From positions 13,114,973 to 13,178,972 of the forward strand of contig JABAKD010000010.1 of the NCBI GenBank assembly GCA_012845835.1: a stretch of 64,000 bases of DNA. Direction: 5' to 3'. Source of the DNA: Undaria pinnatifida (taxonomy: Eukaryota > Sar > Phaeophyceae > Laminariales > Alariaceae). Below are positions 45,701-53,642 of the stretch, piece by piece; positions within the stretch are counted from its first letter, which is position 1; each line of letters begins with the position of its first letter. The notes under the pieces were generated by a model, which saw only the letters and a program-made list of their open reading frames with translations, had not been told where the DNA came from and searched no databases. A program made the position numbers and the translations under genes.

Positions 45701-47382
45701 CGTGTTCAGGATGCGGATACAGTACTGTACTGTATTCACGGCTGCAATATGCTGTTCTCTTCGCATCACAACTGGCGCAGCCTCCTATCCGTGTAGGCAA
45801 CACATCCAACACCCTGTTTGCCTTCATACACCTCGCTGTAGGCTGCGTCGTATGCTTTAAACTAGTACTATCGTCAATAGTGCGCCTTCCCGCACTATTG
45901 GGTTCTCCCCCAATAGTGCGGGAGTGCACACTAATCAGGCCGGTTTTTATATAGTGCGGGTGCCCGGTACAGTGCGGGTAAATTTTCGTGACACATACCC
46001 GCACTATATAGGGCCACCTACTGTACAGCATTCGAGAATTAAAGTCAGCTACTCCCCCCTCTAAAGAAACAAAAGGTCTGTGGGACACGAACCCACGGTT
46101 CCAAATTGATACGCTGTCACTCTGATATTTAAAAAAATATATTACTTGTACTCAGGAGTACCCGTGTAAACGTAGACCAGAGGCGGCCTCTTGCCCCCCC
46201 TCGCCTATTCGTACACTATAATAACTAGTACACTACCCGCGTGTATACCTGGTGTAAAGTAACACGTGCGGACGCCCAATGGGATTCGTGGTGGGGCTCG
46301 GAAAACGCAGGGAGGATGAAAAGCAACTGCCTATTAATCCCTGTCTGTCAACGTTAAGATAACCAGCCTGGTTGGTGCACTTGAGTGAGCGAGTAGATCC
46401 TTGATCAACTATTTTTGACTATTTTTATCTAATCCCTGTCTGTCAACGTCAAGATAACCAGCCTGGTTGGTGCACTTGAGCGAGTAGATCCCTGATCAAC
46501 TATTTTTGACTAGTTTTATCTTACCAGTTATCTTCGTCACACAGAATCCCAACCTTTGTTCTTGATGCCTTGAAGATGCGGACCCACTTCGTACCCGGTA
46601 TATTCCGACTCAACCACACATGCATGCATGAGGTATCATGTACCTACCTTTTAGGCAATATTTTTTCGTACTTCCGCACAGAGAACAACATGCGGTGGCG
46701 CCCGTGTCACCCACCAAACAAGACAGCGATTGCTCGTAGCTATGGAACTGGGTTCAATGGGGTGCACAGGACGCCTCCTGCAGCTAGGCGCACCAGCGCC
46801 CCGCCATCCTCCGTGCGTTCCGCTGTGACTCACAATGTTCCTTGAGAACATGCAACGGGCTTTACAAGAACAATCAACGCAAGCAAGTACAAAGTGCCAC
46901 ACACAAAAAAAGAAACAGCAGCAGCGTGACTCTACGCAGCGACAAGGAAAGGCTCGCCAACGCGATTCGAAGCACCAACCCATGGGTTAGTCCCAGTCGC
47001 TTGCGTGAGTAACATGAGAGGGAGGCCGATAAAGCTCCACCTCTCGCGATGGCCGCATCTAAGCCCTCGGACCAAGTATAGAAGTCAGGGCCCAAGACGA
47101 GATCAATCACACATGGTTGATTCCTGTGGAGGTACGGCCACCGCAGGCAGTAGAGTCGTTCATACCGCTCAAAAACATTTAAATATAACGACCGTTATGT
47201 TCTATAAAGGAATACCTGAACGGTTGTTACATTTCCGTCTGTATTGGTATACGTGGATTCGTTTGTTATCGTCGTACCTCCAGACCGTCGGGTACACTGA
47301 CGTAGCTCGCCCGAGCGAAGGCCGCTGCCAAGGCCGCGATGGCCAAGAAGGCACAAAACCTAGATCTTGTCGTTTCTCTCAT
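21741..47382 (-). CDS. Secreted GH5 exo-beta-1,3-glucanase-like enzyme (15 exons proposed)
   Basis: Exons in transcription order: 47382-47278, 47123-47041, 43954-43893, 42966-42780, 36797-36665, 36099-36034, 34901-34718, 33984-33791, 31383-31284, 29922-29767, 29164-29015, 28498-28469 (30 nt), 26408-26275, 23329-23175, 22141-21741. All junctions from exon 2 on keep phase; exon 1 to 2 does not, so a microexon may be missing. The product is about 710 residues. Exon 1 is a signal peptide (RSRFCAFLAIAALAAAFARA). Exons 2-6 encode an unrecognised region. The GH5 domain starts at IRAVNIGGLFVLERW, then SVRLPVGWW, LYVILDLHGAPGSQNG, acid/base Glu in LELLNEPW, DTHIYHGF and nucleophile Glu in VGEWSLA. This is the pattern of GH5 exo-1,3-glucanases, which act on laminarin-type or wall beta-1,3-glucan. 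The tail is low-complexity (TSTTNNNSDNN). A GTGAGT at 21800 could splice away the hydrophobic last residues. Exons 2 and 3 are the least certain. Confidence 0.9.
22198..22408 (+). mobile_element. C-tailed dispersed repeat (family G), copy next to last GH5 exon
   Basis: It starts with a G run (22199-22209), then GTACTCGATATTCATGCATG, CTCGCATCCCTACAATGCC and CACCAAGCGCGACGCGCC. Read along the GH5 gene (minus strand), the C tail points at the last exon. Only about 66 nt of pyrimidine-rich sequence separates it from the acceptor at 22142-22144. Confidence 0.8.
22855..23095 (+). mobile_element. Two adjacent family G repeats (two subfamilies)
   Basis: The first (about 22855-22925) has TTGTTGCTTGCCTTGTAGTC, TTGACCACGCATC and GAGACGGAGCG. 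The second (about 22932-23095) has CATAGACCCTCGCACGCATC, GGGACGGAGCACATCGGG and GCGCCGTGAGGTGTTTCGCG. Each follows a G run. Confidence 0.65.
23575..23665 (-). mobile_element. TTAA-type MITE (family T), intact 91-bp copy
   Basis: It is bounded by TTAA at 23575-23578 and 23662-23665. The ends are TTAACCCCTTTCAGAG and TTGTAAAGGCGTTAA, and the core contains CTAATTCCAAGTACTTTTG. It lies downstream of GH5 exon 42966-42780 by gene order, within the intron between exons at 26275 and 23329 boundaries or directly beside it; the nearest exon is 23329-23175. Confidence 0.75.
23736..24111 (-). mobile_element. Miniature LTR element (TRIM-like), copy 1
   Basis: Two 84-bp direct repeats (23736-23819 and 24028-24111) begin TGTTGAGGTATTAG and end TAACA/CAACA. 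On the minus strand the 5' LTR is followed by AA then TGGCGTCGTCGGCAGG, a candidate primer-binding site beginning with TGG. The 3' LTR is preceded by AAGGGGGGAGAG, a polypurine tract. The 208-bp interior contains a tRNA-like T-arm (GTGGGTTCGATCCCCAC) and no coding capacity. No clear target duplication is seen. Confidence 0.85.
24500..24935 (+). repeat. Tandem minisatellite, 3.5 units of 121-134 bp
   Basis: TATCGGATAT occurs at 24511, 24641, 24762 and 24896, each followed by GCCGAAAACCGATGTTT-like text and ACAGCCGATTCACAGCCC. The units are diverged. They lie in a GH5 intron. Confidence 0.8.
26849..27055 (+). mobile_element. C-tailed dispersed repeat (family G), copy
   Basis: A G run (26849-26861) is followed by TATACTCGATATTCATGCAT, GGGACGGAGCACGTCGGG, ACCAATCACGAAGCGCCGTG and ACCGCTTGTGGA. 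It is near full length and lies in a GH5 intron. Confidence 0.75.
27835..28125 (-). mobile_element. tRNA-derived SINE-like element (family S), copy
   Basis: On the minus strand the head reads CTACCGATCGCCCCGGTGG, followed by GAGTTCGAATCTC (B-box-like). The body has GGGATAAAAATGGAGGC and GAGCCTGCTCAGTGACC, parallel to the copy at 32538-32863. The family is clear but the ends are approximate. Confidence 0.6.
29930..30540 (-). repeat. Three tandem units of about 205-215 bp in a GH5 intron
   Basis: The segment with AAGAATACCTCAGG, a G-rich block, GATACACGTGACCGAAGAAT, AAAATAAAACAAAGAAAATC and GCATCGCACCCCCCCCC recurs three times (ACCTCAG at 29981, then ACCTC at 30196 and 30398). The first unit starts just upstream of the acceptor of exon 29922-29767. 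Confidence 0.85.
31548..31727. mobile_element. 180-bp MITE with about 30-bp inverted ends
   Basis: The left end TAGGGTTCCCCCAGCAATGC and right end (reverse complement) AAGGATTCCCCCCAACACGG continue as inverted repeats through GGCGGTG. The interior has repeated CGCCTTAT motifs. It lies 165 bp upstream of GH5 exon 31383-31284 on the transcribed strand. Confidence 0.6.
32141..32385 (-). mobile_element. C/G-ended MITE (family B), reverse copy
   Basis: It begins GTCGTTCTACGGTAGCCCCC and shares in reverse GAAATCGCCGGTTTTGAAAC, CAGCTCCCGG and GTCGAGCAGCCATGAAACG with the other copies. The right end is diverged and abuts the next copy at 32379. Confidence 0.65.
32379..32985 (+). mobile_element. C/G-ended MITE (family B) split by a nested SINE
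   Basis: The left part (32379-32537) starts GATTCTACGATAGCC. The right part (about 32864-32985) has GGAGATACGGCCGGGAG and ends GGGGGGGGCTACCGTGAAACGAC. Together they make one element interrupted by about 326 bp with a 39-base T run. The interruption sits at the CTATCGA segment of the uninterrupted copies. Confidence 0.7.
32538..32863 (-). mobile_element. tRNA-derived SINE (family S) inserted in a MITE
   Basis: Read on the minus strand, TAGTTGAGCCGG matches the pol III A-box consensus TRGYNNARNNGG and GAGTTTGAGCCCC is a near B box. The body has TGCTGAACCCTATGCGCGAT, AAAAATTGAAGGC and CACCTGTGACC, ending in a 39-base A tail (T run 32538-32576). The flanks CTATAAGAAC and CTATCGAAC fit a diverged target duplication. 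Confidence 0.75.
32997..33235 (+). mobile_element. Two family G repeats in tandem (both subfamilies)
   Basis: The first (32997-33100) has TGTGCATGGCCGTAGTCGTG, CCATAGACCCTCGCATCCC and GGACGGAGCACGTCGGG. A G run of about 22 then leads into the second (33127-33235) with TGATGCTTGCCTTAGCCG and GAGACGGAGCACCGTTCC. Confidence 0.7.
33752..33778 (+). repeat. (CTG)n array beside a GH5 splice donor
   Basis: Nine CTG triplets on + lie just downstream, in gene sense, of the donor of GH5 exon 33984-33791 (GTGAGC at 33790). The transcript would carry a CAG run about 12 nt into the intron. Confidence 0.9.
34332..34419 (+). mobile_element. TTAA-type MITE (family T), copy
   Basis: It starts TAACCCCTCCGCAACTGG, contains TTGGAATTAGTATAGGGAAG and ends CTCTAAAGGGGTTAA. 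Confidence 0.65.
34945..35390 (+). repeat. GGT/GGC-rich degenerate simple sequence
   Basis: Long runs of GGTGGC, GGTTTTGGGTGGC and GGTGGT fill the GH5 intron just upstream of exon 34901-34718 (CCACC-rich on the transcribed strand). They produce spurious frames on both strands. Confidence 0.9.
38859..39043 (-). mobile_element. Two TTAA-type MITEs (family T) joined at a shared TTAA
   Basis: The first copy is about 38859-38955 and the second 38952-39043. Both have CCCTCCCTATACTAAGTT and TTTCCAGTTGTAAAGGCGTT-like ends. They share the TTAA at 38952-38955, so one copy used the other's terminal target site. Confidence 0.75.
39505..39889 (+). mobile_element. Miniature LTR element (TRIM-like), copy 2
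   Basis: The 5' LTR (39505-39594, with a small ACCAGG insertion) is followed by AA and TGGCGTCGTCGACAG at 39597. The interior has a T-arm (GTGGGTTCGAATCCCAC). A purine tract (GGGGGGGAAGAG) precedes the 3' LTR starting at 39801. The 3' LTR end is approximate. Confidence 0.8.
40085..40477 (+). mobile_element. Miniature LTR element (TRIM-like), copy 3 with target duplication
   Basis: The LTRs at 40085-40169 and 40390-40477 run TG...CA. Primer site TGGCGTCGTCGACAG is at 40172, followed by the T-arm interior and a G-rich purine tract before the 3' LTR. TCGG occurs on both flanks (40081-40084 and 40478-40481), fitting a 4-bp target duplication. Confidence 0.85.
40490..40722 (-). repeat. Dispersed repeat, copy 2 (partner near 1420-1610)
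   Basis: It is the reverse-orientation counterpart of the 1420-1610 repeat, rich in AGATC motifs, ending TCAAGTGGGGATCGGTGAT. A diverged family T-like segment follows from 40743. Confidence 0.6.
41278..42598 (+). mobile_element. Non-autonomous hAT-type DNA transposon, 1321 bp
   Basis: The ends are inverted: TAGGGTTGTGAGTCGGTAAC at 41278 and, reversed, TAGGGCTGTGACTCGGAACG at 42598. The flanks CTAAAAAC (41270-41277) and CAAAAAAC (42599-42606) match at 7 of 8 positions. An 8-bp duplication with TAGGG-type ends is typical of hAT elements. ACTAGTCGG-type motifs repeat near both ends. No transposase domain is recognised inside. It lies in the GH5 intron, 174 bp from exon 42966-42780. A related fragment lies near 48300-48610. 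Confidence 0.85.
44578..46024 (+). mobile_element. Pogo/Tigger-like DNA transposon, internally deleted, 1447 bp
   Basis: The ends TACAGTAGGTGGCCCTATAT (44578) and ATATAGGGCCACCTACTGTA (46024) are inverted repeats with TA outside CAGTAGG. TATAGTGCGGGT and its reverse recur within about 170 bp of both ends. CAGTAG-type ends, TA target and an encoded acidic tail with a PCNA motif together suggest the pogo/Tigger branch of Tc1/mariner. The MITE at 2549-2732 is made of its two ends. It sits in a GH5 intron. Confidence 0.8.
44849..45184 (+). pseudogene. C-terminal tail of a pogo-like transposase with PIP box (remnant)
   Basis: The frame is open from a stop at 44834-44836 to TAG at 45182-45184. It has an acidic stretch (SSDSQDEDDDDGN), a predicted helical segment (SQYFAPLESYAAASG, AGYLLQKARMLMIEAH) and the end KPTRQTDVRAYFDA. 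QTDVRAYF fits the PCNA-interacting box Q-x-x-[VILM]-x-x-[FY]-[FY], which occurs at the C-terminus of several pogo-type transposases. There is no in-frame start codon before the helical part and no helix-turn-helix or DDE core. It is probably the surviving tail after internal deletion, or a last exon if an acceptor such as CAG 44846-44848 is used. Confidence 0.55.
46085..46560. repeat. Tandem repeat and tRNA-like arm downstream of the pogo-like element
   Basis: A minus-strand CGTGGGTTCGTGTCCCACA lies at about 46083-46101 and looks like a T-arm without a full tRNA. The segment AACCAGCCTGGTTGGTGCAC with CTATTTTTGACTA occurs twice (about 46360 and 46455), a direct duplication of about 95 bp. Confidence 0.5.
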
Positions 47383-47640
47383 CGTGTGAATAGCTGCTGC
47401 TAGCTCTGGCGCGGAGGTGATAAGCCGGATTGATCTGTCTGCAGTTCGTGCTCGAACTTTCTGGCAGAATCCGGGGAGGATCCATGAGATCCTTACTATA
47501 CAAAACGCCAAATTGTTAAAAACCCCAAGTAAAATGTTCCAAGGTTATTAATAGGAAGCCAGTTCCACGAGAGCACGAGAGAAAAAGGAAGGTAGTCCCT
47601 GCTGCCGTACTGCTGTAGACAACTTCCGTGGCTTTTTGGC
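47383..47640. promoter_or_regulatory. 258-bp interval between divergent GH5 and TPR start codons
   Basis: The GH5 start (47382, minus) and TPR start (47641, plus) face away from each other with 258 bp between. The interval must hold both 5' UTRs and core promoters unless unseen 5' exons exist. I see no clear TATA box or CpG-like block. Confidence 0.5.
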
Positions 47641-50600
47641 ATGGCTGATGCAATGTACGATGTAGGTCAGAAGGTTCGAGTTGCCGTAGGGCCAGGGAGG
47701 ACTTGCCGAGGCCTCGTCCTTTGCGCTGGGAGCTCAGAGCAAGTGAGTTTATGCCGTTTTGGCTACAACAGGTCAACGCGTAACACAGGTTGCCTTTTCT
47801 GCGTTTTTGCTTTCTTTCTTTGCACTGGCTTTAAAGCACGCAACGCACCCTCGACCTTCGAATAAGTGGGATACGGGATGCATGTATGTGTATGTGGTGT
47901 AGTTGCACGGCGGTGTTGCTGTGGAGTCCGGTTTTGTGGTGAGGTGTAAGCCTCGGAAGTAGGCTCCAAGACACCAAAGGGAACGATAGAGATTCCTGGG
48001 AACCCAGCAACCCACCCTCAAGCTATAGCTTGACTCCTTTCCGTACCACGTGCCCGAAGGTTGTCGATATATACAAGGTCAAAGCCAAAGCCCCAAAGCA
48101 ATAGACGAGGAGGTGTGGGAGAACGGGGGGTGCGTGCCCTAGCTGAAACTCCCTAATGGTGATTACTGGCAGTCACCCATGTCCCCATGCACGCCATGAT
48201 GATGTTCCGGGGGCGCCTTTTTGAACTTGTCGGTTATGAGCCGGAACCCTCTCCGACGCCAATACGAAATTGTTCACCCAGTTTTCAAGAAATTGGTAGA
48301 ACTGTGAGTCGGCACAAGATTAGTCACCAACTATTACAGTTACTAGTCGGACTAGTAGTCAGTCGTTTTCCGAAGCTGCGGACCATTCGACTTATTGGGT
48401 TTACATCCTTGTCGTAGGAAGGATCGTTTAAATCAGCGTGCGCTTTTTTCGTTTTGGGGCGGGGGCCACTCGGCCGGGGGAGGCTAATTTGGCTCGCTTC
48501 ACTCGCCTGACTTAAGTCGGCAAGTCGGCTGGCCATTCGCCAGCCGACTTGACGGCTAAAGTTATTTTGGTTGGCTACCGATACCTACCGATTAGTTTCG
48601 GCATTGAAATCCTGCCGACTCAAATTTCTAGAAATTGGTGTTTCCGCCTAACACCGCCAGACACAACGTGACTCGGGAGAAAGATCGCCTACTAGCACTA
48701 ACGGGGTCTTATTTGGCACCCAGAGTAGGCCCCTTCGTTGTGCCCACAGATGTTGAACAATTTCTTGTATGATACGTACGTACGCGGATGAATCCACTTT
48801 TTTTTGTTCGAGAGTGTATAACGCATTCCAGGTCCGATAGGAACAATGCCTGCAATGTAATTGGAAACCTTTTTTTCCATCACTATAAAAGTATGCCCAC
48901 CACGAATTTCTGGGAAAATTCTTGGCGGAAAGTTCCGGCAACATTCTTGCATAACTGCTGTGACAGCAGAAATCAATGCGCCTTCTTCGTAGATCGGGAT
49001 GTTGTGTCCTAAAAACTGGGGGACAGACGGCATTCATCTTATGTGGGCAATCCTCGAGATGCATTGGAGTAGTGTCACCGTGTGCGCACGCACGTGCGCG
49101 CCCCCTCACAGAACTTCCCCCGTGCTGCTGTCCGGCAGCCTTTCACACGTGGTTGCCATCTGCCGCTAGGACGCGGCAGCGCACGATTGTAACGGAAAAC
49201 GCGAGACACATGCGTACATGATGAGTAGAACAAGGGCGGGCGTGTGGCGACACACACAACCGAAGACAAGAGCACGGATGTGTATGGCGACAAACGCGAA
49301 GACACAGCAGCAGCAGCTGTAGTAGTAGTAGCCCACCACAGCACAGCCGAGAGAGGGCCCTCCCGGCCTAGCTGTGGTGGCGCAGCCGCATCTACCTCGT
49401 GTCCGTGCCCTACAAGGCTGGGTGGTGATTGATGTAGAGCGTTTGGAGGGGGAGGTGATATCGTTGTGTGGGGCGGGTGGGGTGTGTGAGGCAATCAATG
49501 AAAACTGGCTTGCTGCTTGCAGGATTAAGGATCAACTTCAACCAAAGAGCCCCCCTCGCAGGATTTATAACCCCCTGTGTTGCGTTTTGGGATCGTTCGG
49601 GTTTAATTTTATCCTCCGGCGGATGGAAAAATATAGCTATTAATAACGTCTTTACAACTGGAAACCCGTTTTTGGGGCAAAACTACTTGGAAATAGTATA
49701 GGGAGGGGTTGGGGGGCTCTAAAAGGGTCTCACCACACTTCCACTCCAATGCCCTCAACTCCGAACCCTCTAGTAGTTGCGTTCGGAACCCAGTTTGGGT
49801 GCTACCACAACGCGCCGGCTGGGTGGTGCCATCTGTTGTGTTACTGCGCGTGCTTAATTATTAGGCTTCGTTTCTGCACTCGGTACGGGGGCGACGATGA
49901 CGGTATTGGCGCCACTCTCGTCTGATGCAGTACGCAGGTGATAGACCATGCGGCAATGCTCCTACTCCTGTACGTTAGGGCCATTCGAAACCAAACCAAT
50001 GTGGTTGCTGTCCCCGATGTTGGTTGGATGGCGTCGTTTGCTGTGTTGCTATTTGCTGGGTCCCGTCCTGTTTTTTCCCTCTTTCTTTCTAGTTGCTTTT
50101 TCCTGTTCGTTTTTCGTTCCTTCGTTTTGTTCACCTTCTATTTGTCTTTCTTGTTTACTGCAAGTAGTCTGATGTGTTGGCGTGCATGTTTTCGTTTGTT
50201 GCCCGCGTGCTCGTTGCGGTTGGCATGGCTTGGCGAAAGCACCTTGCTGTATTTGCAATGTGCATCTCTGCCTCGTTGTTCGTGACCACAGAGCTCGTCT
50301 CTATACAAGAGGCATTAGCGCTGACACTGGTTGGTGCTGCATGTAGATGGGTGAAATGTTACTTTAATGTGAAGAACACACAAAGCACCATTACCACTCC
50401 CCTACATATGTACCAGTTTGTATAATATCTTATGGCACACGTACGGTACGCAGAAATCCAGTGTATCTCCGTGCGCCCCCCCTCCCCTCGCCCTCCCAAA
50501 ACAACAGGGCGACCCCACGTACGACGTCCTCCTTCTGTCTAGAGAAACCGCAAAAAACGCCACAGCAGCCGCGGCTAAGGACGTCGACCCTGATGCATAC

Positions 50601-53600
50601 CGCGGCGGAGCCGGAGGTGACCTGGAGCTTGCCGGCCTCCCGCCGTCCTCCCTGTCTCCGATGCAGCCCTTCGAAATCGACGGGAGCGTCGACAGACCCG
50701 TGCCCCGGGGGCTGTCCGCCGACGAGGTTTCTGCCATGGCCGAAGCCCTTAAGGCCATGGGCAACACTCTGTTCAAACTGGGGGACACTGACGCGGCCGC
50801 GGAGGTTTTCGGCAAGGTGCTGAGGGCACTGGAGCCTCCGCCCGAGACAGGCGAGACCAGAGAAAACGAACGAATGAGCGAGCGAGCGAGCGGGAAGGAC
50901 AATCGAGTAAACGGGAAAAGAGCTTTTCGACGTTTTTTTTTACGTGTGTAGGTTGTACAGGCGTGGCGCTGGGTGTCGCCCACTTCGGGAACGATATACG
51001 GATTGCCACCGATACGAATGGTGCACGCAAGTGGCTCTGACCTTGGCTTCCAAATGTGTATTTTCGTTTTTTGTGTGTACGAGTTCGAGATTTTCTTTTT
51101 GTTTCTGCTATCGATTGTTTGTGGCGATCCCGTCTTGCGTATTGTTTTTTCCCCCCACGCCATGTCTCGCTTCGTCAAGCATGGTCCGACATTTTTTGTT
51201 CACAAAGGCGATGCGATGTCGTTGACGCTGTCATGTTGTGTTGGGTGACGCTGCTCGGGATGTTTTCATGCCGATTATAAGGGTGGCGTTCAATATTGGT
51301 CACCACTATTTATTCGAACGAGTCGTGCAATTTTCGCAACAGTAGCAGCAGCTGTAGCAAGAACAGCGGTGCGATCCGCCCACAGCTCACGGCATTGCCC
51401 GCGGCCGGTGCAAAAAAGGCACGCGTCGCTCTCGCAGACTCTTCATGTCCTGCCCATCTCCCCTTCTCCCCTTGACTTCGACGTCGTCGGTTCGCCCGCA
51501 TACCTCTCGGTGGCAGGCTCTACCGTGCTTGTGCGGGTGCTGACCAGAGACGCTACCGCCACCGTCAGCCGCTACCGGTCAGGGATGGTTTCCGACGCCG
51601 AAGATGATGGCCGGTCGTATGACGTAATCTACGACAAAACCGATCTCAACGGTAACGGTGACGGTGTCGGGGCGGACGAAGAAGAGGACGAGGAGGATGG
51701 ACTAGCTGCGGAGAGAGTCTTGACCGTGTCTATATCTCCGTGCGTGTCATGCGCCGCTAGGTTAAACTTAGCTCGGTGCTCGTTCAGGAAAGGAGAGCAC
51801 GCTGAGGTTAGGTCTGGCGGGAGAGGCGGTGTCGCTGTTGCTTCTTCTTCGGCAGGAGTGGGGGTCGGGGGGGGGGGGGGGGGGTGTTGTGCCTGCCAAG
51901 CGGTTGACCTAGCTCTCATATGTCATGGTTACGGTTTATGTCGTACTTCTTCAAAGACGTGTCGTGTTCGCTTTAGTATATATATAGGTGAACCCGGCTT
52001 TCCACCCGCCGCGGTGTGGTAGTTAGTTGTTTGTTTCGCCCGCGGGATTAGGCGGTTACGGCAGCGCTACGTTGAGCGTGCTTTCAAAACGTTGTGCTCT
52101 CTCGGCGATGATTTTACAGTATTTATGGTAGCGCATCGCTTGCAAGCGAGGAGCGACGCCTTGTTTCGAAGCGCTTCCCTTCACCTCCCTGGCGATTTTA
52201 TTTTGCGTCTTCCTTTGTATTTTCAGTGGTTTGGAACGCGCACGATCAGAGCGGTTTGTGTGCACAGCTGTACCGTGCTACGCTCCCGCCGTGCCAGGTG
52301 TCGCAAGCGTGTCCTTCCTTCGGTGTGTCCTCGCTCGAATCTATCCCAATTCAGGTGAGGCCTAGCTGACGCGTTTCGTCGCACGAATCTCTCGCTCAAT
52401 GCAGGTGGTGGAAGCCTGCACGCTGGTGATGAGTCTCGCGAAGCTCACCATGGCGGACAAGCAGAGGCCCCGGGAAGAGAGGACGAAGCTCCGGGCGCAC
52501 TGCCTCACAGCCCTCCGCATGAGAGGAAGCAGCCACCTTGCCCAAAACCACGTGGGCCAGGCTCGAAGAGATGCAAGGTAAATTAGGCGCCGGGCATGGC
52601 CTAGCCGAGAAGGGATGTTGGCATTCCGGTATGCGCCAATGCGGATTATCAGAAAACAGAAATCGTGCGGAAGTGGTGCTTAACCCTATTGCTACTGAGT
52701 AAGTTATCCCACTCTAATTTCGAGTATAGTTTTCTCAAAAACGTGGATGCGGTGCTATAGGGGACTAAACGGCATTCGCCCTTCACGATAGAGCGTATTC
52801 GGTAATCGGTGCTAGAGGTGGCACTCTCCTTTTGCTCTCTTTTAGCTCTCTTTGGACAATGAATCGAATGGATGGGCGTAAAGCGCATGCGTGCAACCAT
52901 GTACTTTTGTAGCACCCGGCCGTGCGAAACACCGCTTGGTTGGTGTTCGCGGCGGTGGGTGCTTGGGCGATCTGTACTGGGCTAGTGAGACGAACGAGCC
53001 TCTTTCTTTCTGTTTTGTTATTTTTCTCTTTCTAGTGTTGCCGCTGCGGTTACGGGAATCGCTCGCCAACTGCAGCGGTGCGTTGCGACCTAGGTCCCAA
53101 AAATTGCCCTCCCCAGCCCGTGACCTCACCATCCAAGCCCTGCCAGCTGTACTGCTTTCGCTTCCTCGAGTGGCGCATCTTCGTTGTAAACAACGACTTG
53201 GGACACTTATTATTGTCGAGTTAATACACTTGTTCTTGACGAATTAACATGGTCGTGTTATCCCCTCCCATCCCCCCTGGTATCTCTCAGGAGCATGGCG
53301 CGGTCTGCCGGGGATGCCGAAAGCCGAGCACAAGCTGCGCGGTTCGAAGGTGACGTGGAGCGAAAGGCGAAAGCGCTGCTCAAGGCTAACCGGAAGCTCG
53401 CGAAGGACGTCACTCGCTGGGTGGACGCCAGCATGGCCAAGCACGAAGAGGCGTCTTGGAAGGGCGGGGATGGGGATGACCCACCACCCGTCTCTCTTCC
53501 ACCGGGCTCTGGGCGACAACAAGAGGGGGGAAGCGACATACTAAGATTGGGCGGAGGCGGTGTTGAAGAGTGCAAGGGTTCAGGGCAGCCCGATGTGGCG

Positions 53601-53642
53601 AGTGGGGGGGGTACGTCCTGGCTAGGGAGCTGGCTTCGATGA
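47641..53642 (+). CDS. TPR-repeat protein with SH3-like segments (5 exons)
   Basis: Exons 47641-47742, 50508-50906, 51438-51806, 52405-52577 and 53291-53642 join in phase and end at TGA 53640-53642, giving about 464 residues. Exons 1-2 read YDVGQKVRVAVGPG and then GDPTYDVLLL, a small beta-barrel (SH3/Tudor-like) pattern. Exon 2 carries a TPR motif (AEALKAMGNTLFKLGDTDAA). Exon 3 has a second barrel-like segment (LSVAGSTVLVRVL, YDVIYD) and an acidic loop. The exon 3/4 junction restores a TPR (LNLARCSFRKGEHAE then VVEACTLVMSLAKL), and exons 4-5 continue helices to DVTRWVDASM. The C-terminus is Gly-rich and ends SWLGSWLR. The exon 2 donor (CGA then GTAAAC) is weak and its end is the least certain. 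A co-chaperone or scaffold role is inferred only from TPRs. Confidence 0.8.
48300..48610. mobile_element. Fragment related to the 41278 hAT-type element
   Basis: ACTGTGAGTCGGCAC, ACTAGTCGGACTAGTAGTCAG and AAGTCGGCAAGTCGGC resemble the ends and subterminal motifs of the element at 41278-42598. No clean inverted ends or target duplication are seen. It lies in the first intron of the TPR gene. Confidence 0.4.
49643..49728 (+). mobile_element. TTAA-type MITE (family T), well-preserved copy
   Basis: The segment TCTTTACAACTGGAAACCCG, ACTACTTGGAAATAGTATAG and GGGGCTCTAAAAGGG gives a near-consensus interior. The flanking TTAA sites are eroded. It lies in the first intron of the TPR gene. Confidence 0.65.

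Noticed and set aside
49938-50285. 115-residue hydrophobic plus frame
   Set aside because: T-rich intron sequence of the TPR gene gives Phe/Leu runs; no start context or homology is apparent.
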